Translations under genes and position numbers: made by a program
NCBI GenBank assembly: GCA_021776915.1
Contig: JAIQZU010000067.1
Coordinates: 1 to 37,935 of the forward strand
DNA from: Candidatus Scalindua sp.
Lineage (GTDB): Bacteria > Planctomycetota > Brocadiia > Brocadiales > Scalinduaceae
Direction: 5' to 3'
DNA: 37,935 nucleotides
Notes under the pieces: generated by a model
Told to the model about the DNA's origin: nothing
Seen by the model: the letters and a program-made list of their open reading frames with translations, nothing else
Databases searched by the model: none
Shown here: positions 24,883-32,171 of the stretch, one piece after another
Layout of the letters: the number at the start of each line of letters is the position of its first letter
How positions within the stretch are numbered: the first letter of the stretch is position 1

Positions 24883-26721
24883 ATGAAAAGAAAGCTGGCA
24901 TTAATATTCACAGACATTTTCCTGATTATTCTTTGTTATCTTGCCGCATTTGTTCTGAGATTTGAGTTTGAAGGGGCCTTAATCTACACTCACTTCATTT
25001 ACACTTCCTTACCCATAATAATTGTTGTCACAATTGGAGTATTTATCAGAATTGGTATGTATAAGGCAGTATGGCGTTATGCAAGCATTGATAGTTTCTT
25101 TACGATTGTAAAGGCCGTTACTATCAGTATTCTCATATCGGTTGTCCTGATTTTCTTTTTACAAACGTATAGAATGCCCAGGAGTATATTCATAATATAC
25201 TGGTTCCTTTTCCTGATGGGAGCCGGCGGTATGCGTTTCAGCACAAGAATATATAGACACTATTATACACTGAAAAGTGCAGCAGGAAGACGAATATTGA
25301 TATATGGAGCGGGTGCAGCGGGACAAATGATAGCAAAGGAGATGAGAGGCGAGTCTTCTTTTGGATATGCGCCTATTTGTTTTGTTGATGATGACCCTGC
25401 TAAGGCGGGAATGAGATTGCATGGTCTGCCTATTTATCCGGGAACAACTAAACTGGATGATATAATTAAAGAAAATAGTATTGAAGATGTGTTGATTGCG
25501 GTGCCATATACATCAGGCGACAAGATTAGAAAGATAGTTGAGAGTTGCAAGGCGTCACAGGTTAAATTTAAGACCCTTCCAAGCTTGTCAGAAATTGTTG
25601 ATGGAAAAGTAAACGTTACTCAAATTAGAGAGATAAAGATTGATGACCTTTTAAAACGAGCGCCAAAGGACCTGGATCAGAGACTTATACGGAGTTTTGT
25701 TAAAGGCAAATCTGTTTTAATAACAGGTGCTGGCGGATCTATAGGGTCTGAATTATCAAGACAAGTAGTGCAATGTAGCCCATCTATTGAAATGTTGGTT
25801 GATAATAATGAGTATAGGCTATACAGAATTGATTCTGAATTGAGTGTAAATCATAATGGTGTGAAGATTCACTCTATTCTGGAGAATATAATAAGGCCCA
25901 TTAAAACTGAAGACCATCTGAGAAGGATTAAGACGGACATAATCTTCCATTCTGCAGCGTACAAACATGTCTCACTTGTTGAGACTAATCCATGTGAGGC
26001 AATAATCAATAATATACAGGGGACGGTCAATGCCGCAAAACTGGCGGATAAGCATAAGGTAAAAAAGTTTGCTTTGATATCAACAGATAAAGCTGTTCGG
26101 CCAACAAGTGTGATGGGCGCTACTAAGAGGGTGTGCGAGTTGTACGTTCAAAACTTTAATAATATAAGTGATACCGATTATGTTGCAGTCAGGTTTGGAA
26201 ACGTGCTTGATAGTTCCGGTAGTGTAGTGCCAAAGTTCAGGCAACAGATAAGGAATGGCGGTCCTGTAACGGTATCGCATCCTGAAGCAACTCGTTATTT
26301 TATGCTTATTCCTGAGGCGGTACAACTTGTAATGCAGGCTGCCAGTCTGGGGAAAGGTGGTGAAGTGTTCATATTAGATATGGGAGAACCCGTAAATATA
26401 GAAAATATGGCAAAAGATATGATAAGGATGATGGGCTATAACCCTGAAGAGATAAAGATAGAATATTCCGGATTAAAGCCCGGAGAAAAGCTACGCGAAG
26501 AGTTGTTAGTAGATGATATAGCGGAGAATACAAAATATGAAAGCATAACTATAGCAGGTGTTACAAAAGTAAATTGGGAAGAATTTGAGAGTGATGTAGA
26601 CAAACTTATACACTTTGCATACGAGGGAAATGTTGATGCTGCAATTCAAATGCTGAAGGAACTTGTCCCTGATTATAATTCAATGAACAAGGCGTACCAG
26701 GCTATATTGGGAAGGAAGTAG
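24883..26721 (+). CDS. Membrane-bound UDP-sugar 4,6-dehydratase (PglF/WbpM/CapD-like)
   Basis: This 612-residue protein has four N-terminal membrane helices (about residues 5-110), a first Rossmann-like domain with ILIYGAGAAGQMIAKEM (about 143-159), and a second NAD-binding SDR domain with TGAGGSIGSELSRQV near 281-295. The catalytic segment ALISTDKAVRPTSVMGATK has Met411 in place of the usual Tyr and Lys415, the Ser-Met-Lys arrangement known for the large WbpM/PglF dehydratases. It is therefore expected to be an active UDP-GlcNAc 4,6-dehydratase producing the 4-keto-6-deoxy sugar for the DegT aminotransferase at 23100. GGGAAAGATAA precedes the ATG. Length is normal for the family. Confidence 0.92.
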   Translation: MKRKLALIFTDIFLIILCYLAAFVLRFEFEGALIYTHFIYTSLPIIIVVTIGVFIRIGMYKAVWRYASIDSFFTIVKAVTISILISVVLIFFLQTYRMPRSIFIIYWFLFLMGAGGMRFSTRIYRHYYTLKSAAGRRILIYGAGAAGQMIAKEMRGESSFGYAPICFVDDDPAKAGMRLHGLPIYPGTTKLDDIIKENSIEDVLIAVPYTSGDKIRKIVESCKASQVKFKTLPSLSEIVDGKVNVTQIREIKIDDLLKRAPKDLDQRLIRSFVKGKSVLITGAGGSIGSELSRQVVQCSPSIEMLVDNNEYRLYRIDSELSVNHNGVKIHSILENIIRPIKTEDHLRRIKTDIIFHSAAYKHVSLVETNPCEAIINNIQGTVNAAKLADKHKVKKFALISTDKAVRPTSVMGATKRVCELYVQNFNNISDTDYVAVRFGNVLDSSGSVVPKFRQQIRNGGPVTVSHPEATRYFMLIPEAVQLVMQAASLGKGGEVFILDMGEPVNIENMAKDMIRMMGYNPEEIKIEYSGLKPGEKLREELLVDDIAENTKYESITIAGVTKVNWEEFESDVDKLIHFAYEGNVDAAIQMLKELVPDYNSMNKAYQAILGRK

Positions 26722-26762
26722 GATTGAGGATTGGAGGACAGATGTCGGAGATCAGAAGTCTG

Positions 26763-26850
26763 AAGTCTGGCAGTAAGAGGGTTAAGCCACAAAAGGCACA
26801 AAAAACACAAAGAAAAGTGAAAGATCAAACCGAAATATTTCGATTGTACC
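26763..26850 (+). repeat. Dispersed intergenic repeat, copy D
   Basis: It is nearly collinear with copy C (24391 onward): AAGTCTGGCAGTAAGAGGGT, GCCACAAAAGGCAC and GAAAGATCAAACCGAAATAT. It lies 40 bp after the dehydratase stop. Confidence 0.75.
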
Positions 26851-26872
26851 CATCACAAACAAGTTTGCCAGA

Positions 26873-26907
26873 GTAAAGTCCTCGGCGTCTTTTGTCCGGG
26901 GATAACT
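26873..26907 (+). repeat. CCTCGGCG...GTCCGGGGA repeat, copy 1
   Basis: TAAAGTCCTCGGCGTCTTTT followed by GTCCGGGGATAA also occurs at 30508-30540 with a few changes, and at 35351-35379 on the opposite strand. Confidence 0.7.
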
Positions 26908-27058
26908 GCAACCAAGGTTTGGCATTTAGAAAAGCCAAAAACCAAACCGGTTTTAGTATATGCGACCTAATCAGGGAAACCAGTTTTTCTCTGCATCAAT
27001 ATCTCCGCCATGGTCACCTGGAAAAAGTTTACCCGGTTAAATAGCTTGAGGGCTGCAG

Positions 27059-27109
27059 ATGCTGTATACATACGTTCTTCAAAGCGAGAAGGATGATAAA
27101 TTCTATGTA
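27059..27109 (+). pseudogene. N-terminal fragment of a GIY-YIG endonuclease-like protein
   Basis: The codons give MLYTYVLQSEKDDKFYV, the first strand and turn of the GIY-YIG domain (the usual family continuation is a Gly-Tyr-Thr). The frame then enters the AGTAATAGTGTCAGG repeat and stops at 27140-27142. The catalytic Arg and Glu regions are missing, so the gene is broken. Confidence 0.6.
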
Positions 27110-27128
27110 GAAAAAAGTAATAGTAATA

Positions 27129-27179
27129 GTGTCAGGTCTTGACATAAAAGTAATAGTGTCAGGTCTTGACATCATACAT
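27129..27179 (+). repeat. Two solo copies of the transposase end sequence
   Basis: GTGTCAGGTCTTGACAT occurs at 27129-27145 and 27156-27172, each preceded by AGTAATA. The second copy plus CATACAT is identical over 24 bases to the left end of the transposase element at 28679-28702. Confidence 0.8.
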
Positions 27180-27207
27180 AAGATTAGATGAATTTTCTTC
27201 TTTTCTC

Positions 27208-27236
27208 TTGACATTGTTTAACAAGGGTAGTTAAAT
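27208..27236 (+). promoter_or_regulatory. Possible sigma-70-type promoter
   Basis: TTGACA (27208-27213), a 17-bp spacer and TTAAAT (27231-27236) could drive the ComEA-like gene at 27417. The -35 is perfect and the -10 matches four of six positions. No experimental support. Confidence 0.35.
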
Positions 27237-27416
27237 GAGTTCAGTTTCTAAATGAATTAGTAAATGTTGTTTTCATGTTCATCAGAAATCCAAAATAACC
27301 TTAATTATCTGGAGAGAACAAATGCTTCAGACACATCTTTTATCCGCAACATATATCAAGCGTTAAATTCACGTACAATTTAATATGGGATTCCAGTTTT
27401 GGAAAGGAGAAATAAC

Positions 27417-27698
27417 ATGGATGTTATTCGCAAAGTTTGTTTTGTATTTATGTTTGTAGCCTTAGTATCTTTTGTTAGCGGTTTGGCCAGCGCGGAAGAT
27501 AATGCAAAGGTAAATATTAATACAGCAACTATTGAGGAGTTAGCATCACTGCAGGGTATTGGCGAAAAAAAGGCAAAATCAATAGTTGAACATCGCGAGA
27601 AAGCAGGCTCTTTTGCCACAATTGAAGACTTGATGGATGTAAAAGGTGTTGGAGATAAAATATTTAATAAAATCAAGGACCAGCTTGCGGTTGAATAG
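27417..27698 (+). CDS. Exported helix-hairpin-helix protein (ComEA-like)
   Basis: The start at 27417 is chosen because AAAGGAG lies 7 bp upstream, ahead of a slightly longer frame from 27399. The 93-residue product has a signal peptide (hydrophobic core VCFVFMFVALVSFVSG, cleavage after about ASA) and a ComEA-type domain: VNINTATIEELASLQGIGEKKAKSIVEHREKAG, then DLMDVKGVGDKIFNKI, the two helix-hairpin-helix motifs that bind the DNA backbone. In competent bacteria ComEA binds incoming DNA on the outer face of the inner membrane. Many bacteria have such single-domain secreted forms whose role is not known. No other competence gene lies nearby. Confidence 0.85.
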   Translation: MDVIRKVCFVFMFVALVSFVSGLASAEDNAKVNINTATIEELASLQGIGEKKAKSIVEHREKAGSFATIEDLMDVKGVGDKIFNKIKDQLAVE

Positions 27699-27979
27699 CT
27701 CTCATATTTTAGTATGTTACGTTTAAGTAGGGATTGAACTACTTTTACTTTTCCCAGAATATCATAATAATTTTCGTGCAAAACCAGGAATCCCATATAT
27801 TCTTCTGCTTTGCCGAGAAGTAGTTTTAGTAAATGCCTTAAATTGCAGTTACCAGGAAATAAGATATTTGAAATTGTTGTTGTGTCTTAAATAACCGGGC
27901 TGAACAGGATGTTCGTAAATTGTCCAGTACAATCGCTATCTTAAATTAGTTTAACCAGGCAGGGAAGCATGGTTAAATC

Positions 27980-28675
27980 ATGTACAAAAACAAACACGCC
28001 TTCACTTTAATTGAGATTATATTAGTTATATTCATCATTGTTGTAATTACAGGCTTATTGTTTCCCGTCCTTTCCAGGATCAGAGAAAAATCAAATCAGG
28101 CGGTATGCATAAGTAATATGGGGCAGATGTTTAAGTGCCTTGTTCAATATACAATTGAAAACGGTGGATATCTTCCATTAGAAGACAATAGTGCGAAAAG
28201 TGATAGTGGCGCTCCATGTAGTGGTGAGGTCTGGTTTAAGGCAGTTGACAGATATATAATAACGGATACATTACCTGAGAATCAGACCGAGATTTCAACA
28301 AAGGAAAGGCTTATACGAATAAAGCAGGACCCTGTTTTTAAGACTATATCTCAAGACAAAAAGGATAATGCCCGCACTATAAAAATGAATAGTCAGCTTT
28401 CCAAAGAGTCGATGTGCCGTCGTATGATTGATTCGATCAGATTTCCATCCAGGACCGTCTTGTTGTTTGATGGCAGGGTTAATAATCCAACTGTCGCAAG
28501 CAAATATGACGGCTCCTATGGCAGCGTTGCACAGCGGCATTCAAAAGGTGCAAATATACTTTTTGCAGATGGCCATGTCGAGAGAATTCGGAATGGAGAT
28601 AGTGACGGAACTACAAATGAGGGATGGCCAAATGGCGATGCTGGACAGGGAATAATATGGGACCCAGACCAGTAA
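27980..28675 (+). CDS. Prepilin-type protein with H-X9-DG domain
   Basis: This 231-residue protein has a class III signal: a short basic leader then HAFTLIEIILVIFIIVVITG, in which the hydrophobic stretch forms the pilin helix and Glu is the conserved fifth-position-type residue. The C-terminal part has HSKGANILFADG, an exact H-x9-D-G motif, followed by HVERI. This combination is characteristic of the very large prepilin-like families of Planctomycetes, Verrucomicrobia and Lentisphaerae, thought to be processed by a type II secretion/pilin peptidase. The function is unknown. The gene ends just before the transposase element (the repeat starts at 28679), so the 3' flank has been altered. Confidence 0.85.
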   Translation: MYKNKHAFTLIEIILVIFIIVVITGLLFPVLSRIREKSNQAVCISNMGQMFKCLVQYTIENGGYLPLEDNSAKSDSGAPCSGEVWFKAVDRYIITDTLPENQTEISTKERLIRIKQDPVFKTISQDKKDNARTIKMNSQLSKESMCRRMIDSIRFPSRTVLLFDGRVNNPTVASKYDGSYGSVAQRHSKGANILFADGHVERIRNGDSDGTTNEGWPNGDAGQGIIWDPDQ

Positions 28676-28678
28676 ATG

Positions 28679-29769
28679 GTGTCAGGTCTTGACATCATAC
28701 ATGATATTTGGTACTTTTTTCCAATTTTCTACTATACTGAAAAACAGTAATTTTACTTTTAAGCTATATGTCCAGGCCATTAAGGATTGAATATAATAAT
28801 GCAATATATCACATAACAGCGAGAGGAAATGAAAGGAAAAACATTTTCTTAGATAAGAAAGACTTTGAAAAGTTTCTTTATTATCTGAATGTCGTATATG
28901 AACGCTACAGGACAATAGTTTATAGTTTTGCTTTGCTGGATAACCACTATCATCTTTTGATTGAAACACCCTATGCTAATTTGAGCAAAATGATGCGAGA
29001 CCTTAACGGGCACTATACTATATATTTCAATAAACGTCATAAGAGGAATGGCCATTTGTTTCAAGGTAGATTTAAATCTATTCTTGTAGACAAGGATAAT
29101 TATCTTTTGGCTCTTTCCAGATATATTCATCTAAACCCTGTAAGGGCTGGTATCACATCTAAACCGGAAAATTATAGTAATAGCAGTATGTCTTATTATA
29201 TGTGCAAAAGCGGAATCCCTCCATGGCTGAATGTGGATTTTGTATTAGAACCGTTTGGTGATAATTTCCAGGAAAAACGAAATGCCTATAGGAGATTTGT
29301 ATGTGATGGAAGCGAAGGCTTAGATAATCCTTTTAAGAATATTTATGCACAATGCATATTAGGATCAGAGGGCTTCGTCAGAGAGATAGTGGCCAAATAT
29401 TTGAGAAAGAAAAACATTTCCACTCAAGTTCCAAGGTCTAAGAAGTTGAAATATTGTAAGGATTTAAATGATATAGCCATGATCGTAACAGAATATTACG
29501 GTATAGACAAAACTACGTTGCGTGTAAAAAAGGTTAGAGACAACAAAGGTCGAAAGGCGTTCGTATATCTTGCAAGAAGGTTCACAGATAATAATCTAAA
29601 TGAAATAAAGAGTTTTCTGGGTAATAGTGTAACAGAAGTAGCGGTAAGTAAGTTGTTTGGTCGTACACAAGAAGAACTGGGACGAAATACCGATTTAAGA
29701 AATGACGTGAAAAAAATAGAGAGAATACTGATTGGTAATTCGCCTATGTATCATGTCAAGACCTGACAC
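28679..29769 (+). mobile_element. REP-associated tyrosine transposase element with 17-bp inverted ends
   Basis: GTGTCAGGTCTTGACAT at 28679-28695 and its exact inverse at 29753-29769 bound a single transposase gene. Each end is itself an imperfect palindrome (TGTCA...TGACA). The left end begins 3 bp after the prepilin-like gene's stop, and the right end contains the transposase stop codon. Solo copies of the end lie at 27129 and 27156. The overall size is about 1.1 kb. Confidence 0.75.
28768..29766 (+). CDS. REP-associated tyrosine transposase (Y1, IS200-like) with DnaA-like C-terminal domain
   Basis: This 332-residue protein begins MSRPLRIEYNNAIYHITARGN, the standard start of RAYT/TnpA_REP proteins. 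The HUH motif is seen in DNHYHLLIE (about 58-66), followed by GHLFQGRFKSILVD and YLLALSRYIHLNPVRAGI, which carries the probable catalytic tyrosine region. Residues about 225-325 (DLNDIAMIVTEYYGID, RKAFVYLARRFT, SVTEVAVSKLFGR) look like the DnaA domain-IV-type DNA-binding part found in the longer RAYT class. The last residues (MYHVKT) are encoded by the right end repeat. Its likely role is to move or process the palindromic end sequences. Confidence 0.88.
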   Translation: MSRPLRIEYNNAIYHITARGNERKNIFLDKKDFEKFLYYLNVVYERYRTIVYSFALLDNHYHLLIETPYANLSKMMRDLNGHYTIYFNKRHKRNGHLFQGRFKSILVDKDNYLLALSRYIHLNPVRAGITSKPENYSNSSMSYYMCKSGIPPWLNVDFVLEPFGDNFQEKRNAYRRFVCDGSEGLDNPFKNIYAQCILGSEGFVREIVAKYLRKKNISTQVPRSKKLKYCKDLNDIAMIVTEYYGIDKTTLRVKKVRDNKGRKAFVYLARRFTDNNLNEIKSFLGNSVTEVAVSKLFGRTQEELGRNTDLRNDVKKIERILIGNSPMYHVKT

Positions 29770-29800
29770 TCATGCTGCTCCTCGCCAGATTAGGTTTGCC

Positions 29801-30406
29801 ATGAATTCAACAATAATTACGTGGAAAAATTCCTTAGAGAATTTGATGGGTTTTTACGAGGCAAAGAGAGGGAGTCTTTATACCTTTTATCCCGCTCTGT
29901 TTCTGTTCTTTGTGCTGATAAATATTGCGTGTTACTGGTGGGCAATGTTTACTGCCTTTCCAGAGCTTACACGCGGTAGCGCCGGGTATCATTACTTTAA
30001 GGTACAATTCCCTGTTGGTTTTTTAGGTGCACTTTTCGATAGCCTCTCATTTTTTGTTACCATATTTATTGTTCGCCGCGCGCTACGTGCCGAAAAAAAC
30101 ATGGAGTATGTTTCACACCTTTCGCTTGATCTTGTGATTGCAATATTAGCGACCTTCTGGGTATTATTTGTTTTCTCCTTTTCCGGTTGGATAGTTCATC
30201 TGCTTGATTCAGTACAACAGGATTTGGCTGGTAGAAACGAGGATTACAAAAGAATGCTGGTGGATGCACTGGCAAGGCCTTATGCTAACAAACGTAACAT
30301 TTACTTTGGCATCATTATGGGCGTCTCTGCGATGTTGCCTACATGTGGACATCTATTTATTTTTCTGCGATCATTTTTTCGTACAATATTCTTGCAGAAA
30401 GCATAG
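29801..30406 (+). CDS. Hypothetical multi-pass membrane protein
   Basis: I do not recognise a family. The frame is open from 29732, but the part before 29801 includes the transposase element end (MSRPDT), so the ATG at 29801 (MNSTIITWKNSL) is the more natural start, giving 201 residues. About four hydrophobic segments are visible (roughly YPALFLFFVLINIACYWW, VGFLGALFDSLSFFVTIFIV, LVIAILATFWVLFVFSF and IYFGIIMGVSAMLPT), separated by charged loops such as DSVQQDLAGRNEDYKRM. The upstream regulatory region has been replaced by the mobile element, so expression may be altered or lost. No neighbour suggests a function. Confidence 0.6.
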   Translation: MNSTIITWKNSLENLMGFYEAKRGSLYTFYPALFLFFVLINIACYWWAMFTAFPELTRGSAGYHYFKVQFPVGFLGALFDSLSFFVTIFIVRRALRAEKNMEYVSHLSLDLVIAILATFWVLFVFSFSGWIVHLLDSVQQDLAGRNEDYKRMLVDALARPYANKRNIYFGIIMGVSAMLPTCGHLFIFLRSFFRTIFLQKA

Positions 30407-30463
30407 ACGGGAAGCAATGGACAGATGATACAAGATAGACGACTGTCGTCTGAGGCGATCTAA

Positions 30464-30590
30464 TTTAATGCATAGGAATTTCAATGTTGTAACAAAATGT
30501 AGGGGCGTAAAGTCCTCGGCGCAGTTTGTCCGGGGATAATTATACGCCCCTACGCAACGACAAAAAGTCGCCGAAGGCCTAACTTGTATA
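30464..30590. repeat. Composite repeat with palindromic core, copy 1
   Basis: Left flank TTAATGCATAGGAATTTCAA followed by TGTTGTAACA, right flank GGCCTAACTTG. Both flanks recur at 34525-34640. The core here is an inverted pair GTAGGGGCGTA / TACGCCCCTAC (about 30499-30555) enclosing the CCTCGGCG...GTCCGGGGA repeat. Confidence 0.65.
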
Positions 30591-30617
30591 CGACTAGATG
30601 ATATGTTGAAACGAAGC

Positions 30618-31787
30618 TTACGTTTTTTCTAGATGGTCAAGAGTTAATTTTGCTGTTTCAGCAAGGAATGCGGCTCCCACGCCTAATGCATTTTCGTCAA
30701 AATCGAAGGTAGAGCTGTGAGCTGGAATGTTCGCAAAGCCTTCCTTCTGCGCTCCTAACCTTACAAGGCATCCAGGAATCTTTTCCAGATAGAAAGAGAA
30801 ATCTTCCCCTCCCATGCTTGCAAACTGAGTATCGACAAGCGCTTCTTCTCCAATAATGTTCTTCACTGCCGTTCTTGCAATTTCTGACTCATAACTGGTA
30901 TTAGTGACAGCAGGGTAGCCTTCGATAATCTTCACTTTCACATCGGCATCGTGAAGCCTTCCAGCCGCATTGACGATACGCTTGATGCCTGCTATTATCT
31001 GCTTTCTTACGTGCTCCTCAGTTGTACGTATCGTACCATTCAGCCATGCTTTTTCTGCAACGGCATTTGGCACAGTACCTCCCTCGATCTGCCCTACAGA
31101 CACAATTGATGGATGCATAGGATTAACTTCTCTTGATACTATTGTTTGTAGTGACATTACGATAAGACTGGCGACTACTATGGCGTCTATTGTGTCATGC
31201 GGTTGGGCGGCATGTCCACCCCTGCCCTTAATCGATATCTCAAATCTATCGGTAAAGGCTGAAATTGTACCTTCCTGTACAACCAATTGCCCAACCTTGA
31301 AATGCCTGTCCAGGTGGCAGGCATAAATTGCCTTCGCCTCATCAAGGAGTCCTGATTCCATAATTTTCAGCGCACCACCTTCACCTTCCTCTGCAGGCTG
31401 GAAGACAAGTATTACGCTTCCTGCCTTTAGTGTCTGTTTCAGTATTGTAGCGGCTCCAATTAGCATTGCAACGTGTCCGTCGTGGCCGCAGGCATGCATT
31501 ACACCCTTTACCTCAGACGCAAACTCAAGCCCTGTTTCTTCCTGTATAGCTATTGCATCCATGTCAGCCCTCAAGGCTACTACGGGTCCTGTATTGTTTG
31601 TTGTGTCAATTCGTCCTACTACACCTGTTTTTGCAATTCCGGCAGTTGCCTTTATGCCAAGCCTTTTCAGTTCTTCGGTTATGATGGCCGCTGTGTTTTC
31701 TTCCTGGTATCCAAGCTCCGGATGCTTGTGTATCTGGCGGCGTATGCGTACCATGTGTTGAAATAGTTCCTTTGATACAATTTTCAT
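30618..31787 (-). CDS. M20 family metal-dependent amidohydrolase (N-acyl-amino-acid/hippurate hydrolase type)
   Basis: This 389-residue protein is a complete M20D peptidase/amidohydrolase. The N-terminus has RIRRQIHKHPELGYQE. The metal-binding motifs are RADMDA at 73-78 and HACGHDGH at 98-105, then QPAEEGEGGA with the catalytic Glu, and a dimerisation lid domain with ISIKGRGGHAAQP. The C-terminal half has GGEDFSFY and the final metal-binding His in AHSSTFDF. It hydrolyses N-acyl amino acids or related amides in the cytoplasm, likely with two zinc or cobalt ions. The start has no clear ribosome binding site. It is divergent from the DNA polymerase gene, separated by the MITE-like element and the octamer repeat. 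Confidence 0.92.
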   Translation of the reverse strand: MKIVSKELFQHMVRIRRQIHKHPELGYQEENTAAIITEELKRLGIKATAGIAKTGVVGRIDTTNNTGPVVALRADMDAIAIQEETGLEFASEVKGVMHACGHDGHVAMLIGAATILKQTLKAGSVILVFQPAEEGEGGALKIMESGLLDEAKAIYACHLDRHFKVGQLVVQEGTISAFTDRFEISIKGRGGHAAQPHDTIDAIVVASLIVMSLQTIVSREVNPMHPSIVSVGQIEGGTVPNAVAEKAWLNGTIRTTEEHVRKQIIAGIKRIVNAAGRLHDADVKVKIIEGYPAVTNTSYESEIARTAVKNIIGEEALVDTQFASMGGEDFSFYLEKIPGCLVRLGAQKEGFANIPAHSSTFDFDENALGVGAAFLAETAKLTLDHLEKT

Positions 31788-31839
31788 GTTATCATTTTAT
31801 AAAGTTCTACGGTAAATATCCAAGTTAAAATAAATGTAA

Positions 31840-31975
31840 TAATTGGTCAATATCAAGTGGAGGTTAAGTATCCTTCCTTTCGGAAGGATTCCAGTGTCAG
31901 CTCTTGGAATCACTGCGAAAGCGGGGTTAATACTCTCGTTAAACAGCCAAAATTCCACTTGATATTGACCAATTA
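31840..31975. repeat. 136-bp MITE-like element with 22-bp terminal inverted repeats
   Basis: TAATTGGTCAATATCAAGTG + GA at 31840-31861 is perfectly inverted at 31954-31975. The terminal TA on both sides could be a duplicated target. The inside carries the palindrome CCTTCCTTTCGGAAGG (31872-31887) followed by ATTCC. No protein is encoded. It lies between divergent genes. Confidence 0.7.
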
Positions 31976-32072
31976 AGTTGATCTGTTGCAAATAAAATAC
32001 AGTTTCTTCGTAATGAGAAAAAAGGTTTATTTCTACTGGACAAAAATGAACTGAGACATAAAATACTCATTT

Positions 32073-32136
32073 AGGGATTCAGGAATTCAGGGATTCAGGG
32101 ATTGAGGGATTCAGGGATTGAGGGATTCAGGAATTT
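32073..32136. repeat. Octamer tandem repeat (8 units of AGGGATTC-type)
   Basis: Eight consecutive 8-bp units alternate among AGGGATTC, AGGAATTC, AGGGATTG and AGGAATTT. The array lies just upstream of the DNA polymerase gene; a change in unit number would alter the spacing to any upstream promoter. Confidence 0.85.
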
Positions 32137-32171
32137 CTGAATTACCTTAACAAGGAGGGTGTGAGTTTCAA

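Noticed and set aside
27380-27796. 138-residue minus-strand ORF opposite the ComEA-like gene
   Set aside because: It is the antisense shadow of a well-supported gene with signal peptide, ribosome binding site and helix-hairpin-helix motifs.
32073-32136. Considered as a CRISPR array or origin iterons
   Set aside because: Units are 8 bp and directly adjacent with no spacers; no cas genes, dnaA or replication gene is nearby.
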